In this document: positions 11,343 through 24,430 of the stretch, one piece after another
Layout of the letters: each line of letters begins with the position of its first letter
How positions within the stretch are numbered: position 1 is the stretch's first letter
Source of the DNA: Catonia carolina
Lineage: Eukaryota > Arthropoda > Insecta > Hemiptera > Achilidae
Direction of reading: 5' to 3'
Length of the DNA: 64,000 nt
Assembly (NCBI GenBank): GCA_035578175.1
Contig: JAQMRL010000021.1
Coordinates: 5,610,038-5,674,037, forward strand
Notes under the pieces: model-generated
What the model was told of the DNA's origin: nothing
Databases searched by the model: none
Seen by the model: the letters and a program-made list of their open reading frames with translations, nothing else
Position numbers and translations under genes: made by a program

Positions 11343-11373
<31 letters not shown>

Positions 11374-11514
11374 CCACACAGACCAATCGCTAAAACATGT
11401 TTTTTTGGGTTCAGGGGGTCTGAAAACGTATAGATCCGGTGAAAACTCGGTTTCGAAAAATCGACATAAAAACAATACTTTCCTTCCTATATATTCATAT
11501 AGGCAAGAGAAAGT
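10567..11514 (+). mobile_element. H-element copy 5, inserted in pogo-like element
   Basis: Complete copy with a short CA tract (11345-11381). Comparison with the uninterrupted copy at 24690-24725 shows that it landed within the A run before GCTGCTCTTCTTGG, adding no visible target duplication beyond A residues. Confidence 0.9.
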
Positions 11515-11597
11515 AAAAAAAGCTGCTCTTCTTGGAGTAGTCCGAAATATCGCGAATTCTGAATTAGTGAAGTCCGAATTAGTGAGGTTTTACTGTA

Positions 11598-11948
11598 GTT
11601 CAATTATTATTTTATTTTTATATTTGAACAAAAAACTAAGGGTTTAAGGGTTGATTGATCAAGCGGGTAGCAGGACTTTAGTTGTATCATATTACACAAA
11701 ATATACCCTACATTTTTTTTTGTTTTAGTGGTAATTGAATTTTACTATGACCGTTTTTGTATCCAATCAGCTGTCAAAACAATTCCCCCTCTTATAAGAC
11801 GATAGTTTTATTAATTTAGAATTCATTTCAGTATAAGAAGGGTGGACATTGAGACAAGAGGAAATCATACAGCTGTCGTGTTTTAAACAAAAGTGATTTT
11901 TATTGAAGTGCAGGCCTACTATTTATCTCAGTGTAATAAATTAATAAA
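11598..11948. other. Unassigned sequence
   Basis: Mixed sequence including CCAATCAGCTGTC near 11763 and AAGGGTGGACATTGAGAC near 11838. No open frame or recognisable repeat. The CCAAT pentamer alone is not evidence for a promoter. Confidence 0.35.
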
Positions 11949-12903
11949 TTTTAATGTCAGTTTTATTTTTTAATATTAATTAAATAATGCATACCTTAGT
12001 AAACATGAAGTTCGGCAATTTTGTTTTTAATTGTTCGATTAATCCGTTAGAATTACCGATTTCACGTTTTAAAACTTCAAATTTTAATGTCAGTTTTATT
12101 TTTTTAATACCTATTAATTAAATAATGCATACCTTAGTAAACATGAAGTTCGGCAATTTTGTTTTTAATTGTTCGATTAATCCGTTAGAATTACCGATTT
12201 CACGTTTTAAAACTTCAAATTTTAATGTCAGTTTTATTTTTTAATACCTATTAATTAAATAATGCATACCTTAGTAAACATGAAGTTCGGCAATTTTGTT
12301 TTTAATTGTTCGTTTAATCCGTTAGAATTACCGATTTCACGTTTTAAAACTTCAAATTTTAATGTCAGTTTTATTTTTTAATACCTATTAATTAAATAAT
12401 GCATACCTTAGTAAACATGAAGTTCGGCAATTTTGTTTTTAATTGTTCGTTTAATCCGTTAGAATTACCGATTTCACGTTTTAAAACTTCAAATTTTAAT
12501 GTCAGTTTTATTTTTTAATACCTATTAATTAAATAATGCATACCTTAGTAAACATGAAGTTCGGCAATTTTGTTTTTAATTGTTCGTTTAATCCGTTAGA
12601 ATTACCGATTTCACGTTTTAAAACTTCAAATTTTAATGTTAGTTTTATTTTTTTATGTTAATTAAATAATGCATACCTTAGTAAACATGAAGTTCCGCGA
12701 ATTTGTTTTTAATTGTTCGATTAATCCGTTAGAATTACCGATTTCACGTTTTAAAACTTCAAATTTTAAAATTTTAATGTCAGTTTTATTTTTTAATATT
12801 AATTAAATAATACATACCTTAGCAAACATGAAGTTCCGCGAATTTGTTCTTAATTGTTCGATTAATCCGTTAGAATTACCGATTTCACGTTTTAAAATTT
12901 CAG
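11949..12903. repeat. Tandem array of 137-bp units (7 copies)
   Basis: ATACCTTAGTAAACATG recurs at 11991, 12129, 12266, 12403, 12540 and 12673, with a variant at 12814. Spacing is 133-141 bp, mostly exactly 137. Inner units are nearly identical; the outer two downstream units carry TTCCGCGAATTTG in place of TTCGGCAATTTTG, the pattern expected of unequal exchange. A minisatellite or small satellite array. Confidence 0.93.
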
Positions 12904-13309
12904 TGTTAACCGTACAACTCATAGGTACCGTATAGCTAAAGTTGATGAGTCATCTCGCATAGCAAGCGGTTCAAACAATTCCATATATGGTAATAATCGA
13001 TTTAAACAATTCTGATTGGTCAATTCTTAACCAATCACATCGAACAATGACGTGTATCTCGCATAGCAACCAAGAAAAATATTTATAAATATTATTATTT
13101 TTTAATGTTAAAATAATTTTTTATATTAATGTTTTCTTTACTTTAAATTCGTTTTAATAAAATATAATATTAAGTAATAAAATTAATTCAGTGTAATGAG
13201 TGTTTGTTTTTAAATTAATATAATATTCTTTCAACTTTAAAACTGTGCATCTTGTAGCAAACCCTCATTTTTGGCTATTTCTAATCCGTTTACCATTTTT
13301 ATGAATTTT
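12904..13309. other. Unassigned AT-rich sequence
   Basis: TCTCGCATAGCAA occurs twice, near 12952 and 13051, around GATTGGTCAATTC. The rest is AT-rich. No gene seen. Confidence 0.35.
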
Positions 13310-14037
13310 TTTCTCTTTAATTCTTTATTTACAACTGTAAAATTTTACAACAAGCAAATGTGATGATTATGATAATAATGTAAATGACATGAGAGGGGTA
13401 GGGCCCCCATTGGTGCCTCCCCAACAATGAAATTTGTGTATCAAATTAGCAGGTCTCTACTCCAGCGTCTTTTAAGGTGTCTAGGGGGGATTATCAGGTA
13501 AATGGAAGGTGGAAAGTGAACGCACCAGTGGGTTCTCGTGTTCGTGTGACTTGTCGTGAAAGCGTTTGTATAGGTAGTCAATGGAATTTTTTACAAGTGG
13601 TATTTTCAAATCTGTATGTAAAGTTTTGTTGCTAACGTTAAGAGGTGCATTTGCTATAAGGCGTAATGTTTTTGATTGGAATGCTTGAATTCGTTGCAAA
13701 TTAGAGGGTTTGGTTGAACCGTAAATTTGGGACCCGTAGGTCCATATAGGTTTAAAAAGAGAACAATATATGCAAAATTTTTGTGCCATTGGTAATTTTG
13801 ATCGTTTGTGAAGTAAGGAATATAGAAGTTTAAGTCGGGAATTCAGTAATAAACGTTTCCGTTTGATATGTGTGCTCCAAGTTAGTCGTTTATCAAAAGT
13901 CAGACCGAGATACTTGACCGTATCTGGTTTTATGAGAGATTCATTGTCTATGTATACTGGTGGACAATCACCATGACGGAGTGTGAATGAAAATTTAACG
14001 TGTACATTTTTTCTTGTATTCGGGCTACAAATAATGT
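13310..14037 (-). pseudogene. Jockey-clade LINE reverse-transcriptase C-terminus
   Basis: One minus-strand frame is open from about 14037 to a TAG at 13481-13483. In order it shows KFSFTLRHGDCPPVYI, DTVKYLGLTFDKRLTW, a basic stretch with LLYSLLHKRSKLP, FKPIWTYGSQIYGS, KPSNLQRIQAFQSKTLR and SFHLPDNPP near the end. The KYLGLTFD and WTYGSQ motifs with the NLQRIQAFQSK block are typical of Jockey-like elements. The catalytic domain and everything upstream are missing (5' truncation). A 3' UTR with AATAAA-like sequence runs to about 13310. No frameshift inside the retained part suggests a fairly recent insertion. Confidence 0.85.
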
Positions 14038-14446
14038 TTTTATTGTTAATAATTTTAACGTTATTATTTATTAATTAGTTGAAAGTGATTAAATATTTAA
14101 CAGAGTTATGTTTTAGTGATTTTTCTGAATAAGTTAACGTGTACGTTTTTTCTCGTGTACTACGAATAATGATTTTTTTCTTGTATTTACTTTGTGAACG
14201 TCTACAAGAAAACGGATGTTAATCCAACTCAAAAGTGTAGTTACAATTGTTTTTTACAGTGAATTTAATGTTAAAAACAATGATATTTTTACTTTTTTAT
14301 CAATGGTTATAAAAAAAGTTATAGTATTTTAAAAATGAAGTTTAAGAAACAATTTTTTTCAGGTAAGTACAATTAAAGTTTATTAATATTTTAGTCATAA
14401 TATTTATCTGTTCTTATTTAATTTTCGTGTCTTTGTCAGATGTCAT
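14038..14446. other. Unassigned AT-rich sequence
   Basis: AACGTGTACGTTTTTTCTCG near 14138 resembles AACGTGTACATTTTTTCTTG near 13998 at the 5' edge of the LINE fragment, so the break may involve a local duplication. Otherwise nothing recognised. Confidence 0.35.
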
Positions 14447-14447
14447 G

Positions 14448-14762
14448 AAGGTATTCTTCTTCTTCTTCTTCTATATGCCTGCTCCGCGTCGGAGATTGGC
14501 GATCATCATCATGATTCTAACCTTGGAACCAGCCGCTCTGAAGAGTTTTACTGAGGTGGTCCCAAACCACTCCCGCAGGTTCCCCATCCAAGAAATTCTC
14601 CTTCTCCTCGGTCTTCGTTTACCTTCAATTTTGCCTTCCATGATGCACTGCAGTAGGTGGTATTTTTTATTCCGTACTATATGGCCAAATTATTGGAGTT
14701 TCCATCTTTTGATATTGAAAAGTTTTGTAGGTATGTAGGTATTACAGTACTTCTGAAAAATT
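14448..14762 (-). pseudogene. LINE C-terminus with (GAA)n tail
   Basis: The minus strand encodes KYHLLQCIMEGKIEGK, then RRPRRRRISWMGNLREWFGT, LFRAAGSKVRI and a final NLRRGAGI, followed by a (GAA)n tail at 14448-14472. It aligns with the end of the LINE at 3345-4334 (RRRISWLRNLREAF and NLRNGEGI). Severely 5'-truncated, with no catalytic residues. Confidence 0.75.
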
Positions 14763-14819
14763 GTGTGTTTTAATAATTCATTGATATGTTTAAATAATTG
14801 ATATTTTAATATTAGTTAA

Positions 14820-15528
14820 GGGAGTAGTCAACCCAGAAAATGAAAATCAAAACTTCTGGCTATAATTTATCATTATTTATTTTAAATGAAAGAGTAATTT
14901 ACTAGTAATTATCTACCATTTAAACCAAGCCAAAAAATTAATTACAGCCCCTAATATAAGGGCGAGGTTGGAAAAGCGGGCTTTTACGGGGACTCAAATA
15001 TCTCAGGAACCAAAAAAAATATCAACATGATTCTTATGCTACAAAATACTGAAAAATGCTGTCTATTATCTGTTGTAATGCGCTTGTATGTATTTTTTCT
15101 TACAAGAAATTTATTAAAGAAAAACCATATTTTCAAAAACATTTATTTTATGTATTCACAAATTATTTTTTAACTAAATCCCTATTAAAGTTTTTGTAAT
15201 AATCATTCCACAGATAATAGAGCAAGAAATTATGAAAATTTGAAAAAAAACATCATCCAAATATCTCCAATACTAACCAAAATATTTAATTCCCAAGAAT
15301 GTGCAATCATGTAAAATCATGTAAAAACCACATTCCCGTAAAACTTAAAGTTGAAGGAATAATTTCACTCGCCTTGCTAGTGAGCTTTATTTTAAACATA
15401 TGGTTTTATATTTTTTTGTCAACGTACAAAGTACACAAATGTTGTGATTCAGAAAATTTTAAACTTCAAATAAATGCAAAAAACCATCGAAATTTTTTAA
15501 AAAATCATCTTCTTGAGTTGACTACCCG
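14820..15528. mobile_element. Candidate non-autonomous DNA transposon (TIR)
   Basis: GGGAGTAGTCAACCCAGAAA at the left faces the inverse of TTGAGTTGACTACCCGC at the right: about 30 bp of imperfect inverted repeat enclosing 0.7 kb of AT-rich, non-coding DNA. No clear target duplication. The 83-codon frame at 15299-15550 overlaps the right terminus and looks fortuitous. Confidence 0.5.
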
Positions 15529-15718
15529 CATCCTGTATCAAATTTTTTGAGATAATATAAAATAATGCAAAAATTTACGGACGGGTAATATAATTGAAAA
15601 GTTTATTTTAATTTTAATATAAAACAAAATGAATCCGTCTTTAAAAAAAGCCCATAGTCAAACATTCTAACTTTTCAAAAAATTAAAAAACAGGTAATTT
15701 ACGTTTCAATAAAAAAAA

Positions 15719-16660
15719 TCTGGTGTGAAACACTCACACAACTTTCTCTTGCCAATGCAAATAATTTACAATATAATTTAACATTAGTAATAAAATATTA
15801 GAAATAAACAAAAAACTAACCTCAATAAACATAATCTTATTTTAATCATGAGTGAAACACTCAAAATGAAAATCAACCTCAGTCTGGCTTAAAAATACGG
15901 AAAATCACTATTTCACACTAAACTAGGCTCTGTAGAGAAAAATACGTTGCATAAAAGTTGTAGATCTTTAAATTTCCTATAAATTTGGTTATATACACTT
16001 TTGTCGTAAAATGCATACTAAGGCCGAAATCTTAAAAAAATCAATTTTTCACACGTTTTCTTGAGAAAAAATCAGAAAATCGCTAATTACTGCTAAACTA
16101 AGCGTCATACAAAAACATGTTTGAAACAAAAGGTGTAGGTTTTTTAATTCTCTACAACTTTTATTATATAAGTTTTTGCGCTAAAATTTATATTAAAGCC
16201 GTAATCTTAAAAAAACAACGTTTTTACGTGAAAACAGCCTCACCGAGAATTTCAGCAAACATGGCGCCTACCCTACCTCGTAGAGAATAAAAAATTGAGT
16301 AAACCAGGCGATTTTTAAAAAAATCGTAGAACCAGTTTTTGAGAAAATCGCAAAAAACTGAAAAATTATACGAATAAACTACTACTTCCGGTTGACCGAT
16401 TTTGATGAAAATGTTCGTGTCGCGTCCGGTAGTGGTATGTAACTTAAGTTTCAAGTTTCAAGTTCGTACGATGTTCCGTTCTTGAGATATTCTGTTCACA
16501 CACAGACACACACACACACACACACAGACCAATCGCTAAAAACATGTTTTTTGGGTTCAGGGGGTCTGAAAACGTATAGATCCGGTGAAAACTCGATTTC
16601 GAAAAATCGACATGAAAACAATACTTTCCTTCCTATATATTCATATAGGCAAGAGAAAGT
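15719..16660 (+). mobile_element. H-element copy 6, full length
   Basis: Complete copy of the GTCGCGTCCGG type, with a short CA tract (16497-16526). Flanked by A runs on both sides. Confidence 0.88.
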
Positions 16661-16744
16661 AAAAAACAATATTAAAAAATATAATTTCTTCAGAGGTCGT
16701 CCCCTTTAATATAATATATGTACACTTTTATTATTTAATAAAAA

Positions 16745-17694
16745 TCTGGTGTGAAACACTCACACAACTTTCTCTTGCCAATGCAAATAATTAACAATAA
16801 ACCTAACATTAGTATTAAAACATTAGAAATGAACAAAAACTAACCTCAAAAACATAACCTTATTTTAATCATGAGTGGAAGACGCAAAATGAAAATCGAA
16901 CTCAATTTGGCTTAAAAAAAACGGAAAATCACACTTTCACGCTAAACTAGGCTCTGTAGAGAAAAATTCTCTAAACAAAAGTTGTAGATCTTTTAATTTT
17001 ATATAACTTTTATTATATACACTTTTGTCGTAAAATGCATACTAAGACCGAAATGTTAAAAAAATCGATTTTTCTCACGTTTTCGTGAGAAAAAAACAGA
17101 AAATCGCAAATTACCGCTAAACTAAGCGTCATACAAAAAAATGTTTGAAACATAAGTTGTAGGTTTTTAAATTCTCTACAACTTTTATTATATAAGTTTT
17201 TGCGCTAAAATTTATATTAAAGCCGTAATCTTAAAAAAACAACGTTTTTACGTGAAAAGAGCCTCACCGAGAATTTCAGCAGACATGGCGCCTACCCTAT
17301 CTTGTAGAGAATAAAAAATTGAGTAAAATAGGCGATTTTAAAAAAAATCGTAGGACCAGTTTTTGAGAAAATCGCAAAAAACTGAAAAATTATACGAATA
17401 AACTACTACTTCCGGTTGACCGATTTTGATGAAAATGTTCGTGTCGCGTCCGGTAGTGGTATGTAACTTAAGTTTCAAGTTTCAAGTTCGTACGATGTTC
17501 CGTTCTTGAGATATTCTGTTCACACACACACACACAGACACACAGACACACAGACACACAGACCAATCGCTAAAAACATGTTTTTTGGATTCAGGGGGTC
17601 TGAAAACGTATAGATCCGGTGAAAACTCGATTTCGAAAAATCGACATGAAAACAATACTTTCCTTCCTATATATTCATATAGGCAAGAGAAAGT
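16745..17694 (+). mobile_element. H-element copy 7, full length
   Basis: Complete copy of the GTCGCGTCCGG type. The CA tract (17521-17561) is punctuated by CAGA every few repeats. Its right end faces the right end of copy 8 across 157 bp, forming a tail-to-tail pair. Confidence 0.88.
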
Positions 17695-17851
17695 AATAAG
17701 CCACTTGTTTAAAAAAAAGCTGAAAACTTTAACTTGAGGAGTTTCTGAAGTAAATTGGAGTAAAATGCTAACCTGCATTGTTTTTTTTTTTTTGTAAAAT
17801 ACGTTGTTAGACCAGAAGAAAATTGTGTTGTACAACAAAATTCATATTATT

Positions 17852-18358
17852 ACTTTCTCTTGCCTATATGAATATATAGGAGGGAAAGTATTGTTTTAAA
17901 GTCGATTTTTCGAAATCGAGTTTTCACCGGATCTATACGTTTTCAGACCCGCTGAACCCAAAAAACGTGTTTTTAGCGATTGGTCTGTGTGTGTGTGTGC
18001 GCGCGCGCGCGTGTGTGAACAGAATATCTCAAGAACGGAACATCGTACGAACTTCAAACTTGAAACTTAAGTTACATACCACTACCGGACATGACACGAA
18101 CATTTTCATCAAAATCGGTCAACCGGAAGTAGTAGTTTATTCGTGTAATTTTTCACTTTTTTGTCATTTTCTCAAAAACTGGTTCTACGATTTTTTTTAA
18201 AAATCGGCTGGTTTACTAAATTTTTTATGCTCTACAAGATAGAGTAGGCGGCATGTTTTCTGAAATTCTTGGTGAGGCTGTTTTCACGTAACAAAATTGT
18301 TTTTTTTAAAATTACGGCTTTAATAGGCCTATGTATTATAGCACAAAAATTTATATAA
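17852..18358 (-). mobile_element. H-element copy 8, left half missing
   Basis: Minus-strand copy from the right-terminal stem-loop through a GT/GC tract (17987-18014) into the body, breaking off near TTATATAAGA. Carries a GGCCTA insertion at 18326-18331 (CTTTAATA then GGCCTA) that other copies lack. Confidence 0.82.
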
Positions 18359-18366
18359 GAAAAAAA

Positions 18367-19131
18367 TCTGGTGTGAAACACTCACACAACTTTCTCTTGC
18401 CAGTGCAAATAATTAACAATAAACCTAACATTAGTAATAAAATATTAGAAATAAACAAAAAAATAACCTCAATAAACATAACCTAATTTTAATCATGAGT
18501 GAAAGACGCAAAATGAAAATCAACCTCAGTTTGGCTTAGAAATACGGAAAATCACTCTTTCTCTCTAAACTAGGCTCGTAGAGAAAAATGCTCTAAATAA
18601 AAGTTGTAGATCTTTTAAATTTCTATAAATTTAATTATATACACTTTTGTCGTAAAATGTATTCTAAGGCCGAAATCTTAAAAAAATCAATTTTTCACAC
18701 ATTTTCGTGAGAAAAAAACAGAAAATCGCAAATTACCGCTAAACTAAGCGTTATACAAAAAATGTTTGAAATAAAAGTTGTAGGATTTTAAACTCTCTAC
18801 AACTTTTATTATATATTGTTTTGCGGTAAAATGCATATTAAAGCCGCAATCTTAAAAAGAAAGTGTTTTTACGTACAAACAGCCTCACCGAGAATTTCAG
18901 CAAACATGGCGCCTACCCTATCTTGTAGAGCATAAAAAATGTAGTAAATCAGGCGATTTTAAAAAAAATCGTAGGACCAGTTTTTCAGAAAATCGCAAAA
19001 AAGTGAAAAATTACACGAATAAACTACTACTTCGGTTTGACCGATTTTGATGGAAATGTTCGTGTCGGGTGCGGTAGTAGTATGTAACTTAAGTTTCAAG
19101 TTCGTACGATGTTCCATTCTTGAGATATTTT

Positions 19132-19209
<78 letters not shown>

Positions 19210-19343
19210 CAATCGCTAAAAACATGTTTTTTGGGTTCAGGGGGTCTGAAAACGTATAGATCCGGTGAAAACTCGATTTCTTAAAATCGACATGAAAACA
19301 ATACTTTCCTTCCTATTGTATATTCATATAGGCAAGAGAAAGT
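18367..19343 (+). mobile_element. H-element copy 9, full length
   Basis: Complete copy with a CA tract at 19134-19209. Only an A run separates it from the truncated copy 8. Confidence 0.88.
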
Positions 19344-19798
19344 AAAAAATCATAATTTTTCCAATTTTTCGATACGTGACCCCCTTAAATAAACCAGAAT
19401 AATAATCATAAAATAATCTGTACTGTAAGAACTACGAATGTTATGGCCAAAACAATATAAAAACGTATTTATACAAAAAAAAAAAGGAAAACAAGAAATA
19501 TGTTAAAATTATGAAGTTTCCAAGGAGACAAAAAGTGTAGCGTGCCACTGGCAATCAGTGTTTCATAACCAGATAACAATGACCTCCTCTTCAATGACAT
19601 TAAAAATTGTCAAATATAAACTCTGAATGTGATAAATCATTTTATTAGTACATAAAAAAAACATTAAAATAAACAATAAAAATATCTCCCGGTAAAAAAT
19701 TCTGTATATTACAACAAATAAACAATATATTTCGTATTTTCTTATGTTATGTTATTTTTTTTTATTCATTTACTTTTTTTTATTTATTTTATTATTAT
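19344..19798. other. Unassigned AT-rich sequence
   Basis: Poly-A and poly-T rich. One less biased stretch near 19530-19600 (GTGTAGCGTGCCACTGGC). No frame or repeat match found. Confidence 0.35.
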
Positions 19799-20103
19799 TC
19801 CTAATTTGTGTACGTTGCAATCTGTTCAATTGAGAACAATAAGCAACCCCATGACCCAATGAGATGAGGATGATGTGTATGACGTGTAAATGAGGTGTAG
19901 TCTTCTACAGACTCAGGTCGACCATTCCTGAGAGAGTATGGTTAATTGAACCCCAACCATCAAAGTACACCAGTAACCCCTGTCTAGCATTCAAATCTGT
20001 ATAAAAGTAAATACCTTTACTAGGATTTGAACCAGGAACCTTCATCTCCGAAAATCAACTGTTAAACAGCTGATTTTGGCGACGACTTTACCTCTAGACC
20101 AAT
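19799..20103 (-). mobile_element. SINE-T copy (hairpin-tRNA SINE)
   Basis: Read on the minus strand: tRNA-like head with box A TGGTCTAGAGG, a perfect 11-bp hairpin region in place of an anticodon arm (slightly mutated here), box B GGTTCAAATCC, then a 200-bp body ending TTGCAACGTACACAAATTAG. Its head directly abuts the SINE-A copy downstream. Related copies lie at 40.0, 41.9, 42.4 and 54.4 kb. Confidence 0.82.
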
Positions 20104-20109
20104 TCATTT

Positions 20110-20283
20110 ATTTAACGTCGCATCAACTACAACGGTCATCAGCGACGACGTTGGGGTATTATACGATGAAGGATGAAATGATATTTTGTAACGTATGAAA
20201 ATATGCCGTGCCTGAGTAGGATTCGAACCCAGGACCGCACGATGAGAGGTGAGCACGTTACCAACTGCGCCAATGCGGCTGGC
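20110..20283 (-). mobile_element. SINE-A copy (tRNA-derived)
   Basis: The minus strand begins GCCAGCCGCATTGGCGCAGT, has box A TGGCGCAGTTGG and box B GGTTCGAATCC, then CGGCATATTTTCATACGTTA and a body ending in GACGTTAAATAAA. It is a SINE head and not a tRNA gene, because the same head is joined to the same body in other copies. Confidence 0.85.
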
Positions 20284-20395
20284 AAAATATTTTAACTTTC
20301 ATTTTCAAGAACAGGATTTTGCCCCACAGTCATTTTACCATACATCAGTATGAAGAAGAATGCAAATTAAGTAAATAAAAATAAAATAAAGAAAA

Positions 20396-21298
20396 TTTGG
20401 TGTGAAACATTCACACGACTTTCTCATGCCAATGCAAATAATTTAAACAATATAACCTATGATTAGTAATACAACATTAGAAATGAACAAAAAACTAACC
20501 TCAATAAACATAACCTAATTTTAATCCTAATGAAAGACGCAAATTGAAAATCAACCTCAGTTTGGCTTAAAAATACGGAAAATCACTCTTTCACGCTAAA
20601 CTAGGCTCTGCAGAGAAAAATGCTATAAATAAAAGTTGTAGGACGTTAAATTTCCTATAAATTTGATTATACTTTTATGTCGTAAAATGCATATAAGGCT
20701 GAAATCTTTAAAAAAATCATTTTTTCACACGTTTTCGTGAGAAAAAAAACAGAAAATCGCTAATTACCGCTAAACTAAGCGTTATACAAAAAAATGTTTG
20801 AAATAAAAGTACATTTTTGTGCTATAATACATATTAAAACCGTAATCTTAAAAAAACAATTTTTTATGTAAAAACAGCCTTACCAAGAATTTCAGCAAAT
20901 TGATGCCTACCCTATCTTGTAGAGAATAAAAAATTATGTAAGCCAGGCGATTTTTAAAAAAATCGTAGGACCAGTTTTTGAAAAAATCGAAAAAAGTGAA
21001 AAATTACACGAATAAACTACTACTTCTGGTTGACCGATTTTGATAAAAATGTTCGTGTCGGGTCCGGTAGTGGTACGTAACTTAAGTTTCAAGTTTCAAG
21101 TTTGTACGATGTTCCGTTCATGAAATATTCTGTTCACACACAGACACACAGACACACACACACAGACCAATCGCTGAAAACATGTTTTTTGGGTTCAGAA
21201 GATCTGAAAACGTGTAGATCTGGTGAAAACTTGATTCCGAAAAATCGACATGAATCCAATACTTTCCTTCCTGTATATTCATATAGGCAAGAGAAAGT
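20396..21298 (+). mobile_element. H-element copy 10, older full-length copy
   Basis: Begins TTTGGTGTGAAAC (C to T change in the first dinucleotide). A middle hairpin is partly deleted near 20810. CA tract very short (21135-21162). Confidence 0.82.
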
Positions 21299-21520
21299 AA
21301 TATTTTATTTTAAAAAGAGAAAACTAGTTGTCATAATATAATATTTTTGTCTTGTAGAATTTATGAGTATTTCGGTATGTACAGTATATTGATTTTTTAC
21401 GATACAATACTTTACATTTTGTAAATACTACATTAATTATATAAAAAGAAATAACAAAAATTGATTAAGAAAAGAATAAATGAAATTACTGTACAATTTA
21501 ATGCGATGTTATATAATAAA
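21299..21520. repeat. Flank, containing direct repeat bracketing H copies 11/12
   Basis: Positions 21399-21520 (ACGATACAATACTTTACATT through GATGTTATATAATAAA) recur at 23054-23185 on the far side of the nested H-elements. The repeat ends in TATAATAAAA, which is also found in the H body at the junction (microhomology). The rest is unassigned. Confidence 0.7.
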
Positions 21521-21744
21521 AGTTGTAGAGAATTTAAAATTCTATAATTCTAAATTCAAACATTTTTTTTGTATATTAGTTTAGCAGTAGGCCTAATTAG
21601 CAATTTTCTGTTTTTTTCTCACGAAAACGTGTGAAAAAATGATTTTTTTAAAGATTTCAGCCTTATTATGCATTTTACGACATAAAAGTATAATCAAATT
21701 TATAGGAAATTTAACGTCCTACAACTTTTAATTAAAGCATTTTT

Positions 21745-22821
<1,077 letters not shown>

Positions 22822-23053
22822 TTTTTCTTTATAAAATCTAGCTTAGCGTGAAAGAGTGATTTTCCGTATTTTTAAGCCAAACTGAGTTCGATTTTCATTT
22901 TGCGTCTTTCTTTCATGATTAAAATAAGATTATATTTTTGAGGTTAGTTTTTTGTTTATTTATAATGTTTTATTATTAATTTCAGGTTTATTGTTAGTTT
23001 TTTTTGCATTGGCAAGAGAAAGTTGTGTGAGTGTTTCCCACCAGATTTTTTTT

Positions 23054-23185
23054 ACGGTACAATACTTTACATTTGTAAATACTAGATTAAATATTATATA
23101 AAAAGAAATAACAAAAATTTATTAAGAAAAGAATAAATGAAATTATTGTAGTACAATTTAATGGGATGTTATAAAATATAATAAA
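23054..23185. repeat. Second flank copy around H copies 11/12
   Basis: Near-duplicate of 21399-21520, beginning ACGGTACAATACTTTACATT and ending GATGTTATAAAATATAATAA. It joins directly to the left terminus of copy 12. Confidence 0.75.
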
Positions 23186-23656
23186 ATAAAATAGTTTTCC
23201 CCAATGAATAATGATTTGAGTTAAAAACAAACATGTTTGTACGTGTGCATCTGAAAGTCCCCTTCCCTTTTCTATATTTTTTGAGACAGTCGGGGAGAAT
23301 GGAGTGCAGGTGGTCAACTTGTGACGAGCGCGTTTTTAAACCAATCAGATTTCACCGACTGACTAGGCCAACTTTTGGTATTGTATTTTTTTGGTCAGTT
23401 CGTTTAAGTTTTTGTGTGGGTAGGTTCGGTTATTTTATACGATAGAACTTTTCGTTTTTAATCATTACCGTTTTTGTTTTATTAATATTCGTCTATGTAT
23501 GAACATTGGAATTATTTATTTCTTAAATGAATATTACTTTATTGAAAACAGGTTAGTTTAATATTATTAAAAACATAAATATTTTAATGTTTATATGCTT
23601 ATTCAAAAATATATCTTAGTAATGCATCCTGCAGTTTGAAATTATTTCTATTTTAT
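23186..23656. other. Unassigned sequence, locally less AT-rich
   Basis: A patch at 23250-23420 (GTCGGGGAGAATGGAGTGCA, CCAATCAGATTTCACCGACTG) is less AT-rich than its surroundings, with a 70-codon frame that has no recognisable motif. I do not call a gene or promoter. Confidence 0.35.
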
Positions 23657-23850
23657 ACAGTAAAACCTCACTAATTCGGACTAATTGGGAGGAATTGAAG
23701 TCCGAATTATCGCGAATATTTGTTTACATCTAAAAATTGAATAATTTAGGTAATTAAAATTAAAAAATAAACGTTACTTGTCTGAAATATCGATGTTTAA
23801 TGAATTTACAGTAGGCCTACAGTTTATTGAAAAACAACAAAGTTAAAAGT

Positions 23851-24247
23851 TGTTGTTTTTGTTGTTTAGGTCATCAGCCAAAAAGCTGGTTTGAACCTGT
23901 AGAGGTTTTACTAAGTAAAACGAAGAGTGAGGTGGTTTACCATTGCCTTCCTAACTGAGTGAAAAAGTATGCTTATCAGCATGCCGGGCCCTCTGAAAAG
24001 CACATATTTTCCACTCTGCAAATGACACCTTCACTTCATTCACCACAAGGTCCAACTGTATAATGAAATTCATTACTTTCAGAGGAGATAACTCTGATTA
24101 GTGTCTTTTACACCTCTACCTCTCTGTTCTTAAATGGTCCAGTCATTTAATTGGCTGACCATGTGATAAGAAACAAAACTATTTTAGCCCTGCAACGAAC
24201 AGATTGAGTGTAAATAATTTGACACTTCACCTGTTTATTATGGGCAG
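23851..24247 (-). mobile_element. SINE1 copy with target-site duplication
   Basis: Minus-strand SINE1 whose tail (TTGTTGTTTTTGTTG on this strand) abuts AAAGTTAAAAGT at 23839-23850. The same 12-mer follows the other end at 24248-24259. The terminal hairpin reads CAGCCAAAAAGCTGG here, so the stem has one mismatch. Confidence 0.88.
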
Positions 24248-24430
24248 AAAGTTAAAAGTATAGAAATAAAAATATTTACGGCAGTAAAAATATTGTTAAA
24301 TAATAAATGTCCAGTGTAAAATGATATTTAATGAAAACACTGTACTTACGTACCGATTATTTGGCACTTGTTGAAGTAGAGGGTTGACAAATATCCTCAG
24401 GGATCATTTGAGGTTGCTTAGAAAAAAAAC

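Larger units (their letters stand above)
10270..11595 (-). mobile_element. pogo-like element, right part, interrupted by H copy 5
   Basis: Positions 10270-10566 and 11515-11595 match 24424-24796 closely and share the right terminus GAGGTTTTACTG followed by TA. The two halves are separated by H copy 5 (10567-11514). The left half of the element is absent or unrecognisable. The copy at 24.7 kb preserves the uninterrupted arrangement. Confidence 0.7.

Noticed and set aside
11949..12903. CRISPR-like regular repeats
   Set aside because: The units are contiguous 137-bp monomers without unique spacers, in an animal genome; a tandem satellite.
15299..15550. 83-codon open frame as a small gene
   Set aside because: AT-rich, no signal peptide or motif, and it overlaps a candidate transposon terminus.
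23233..23445. 70-codon frame in the less AT-rich patch
   Set aside because: No recognisable motif, no splice or polyadenylation context; length is within chance expectation.
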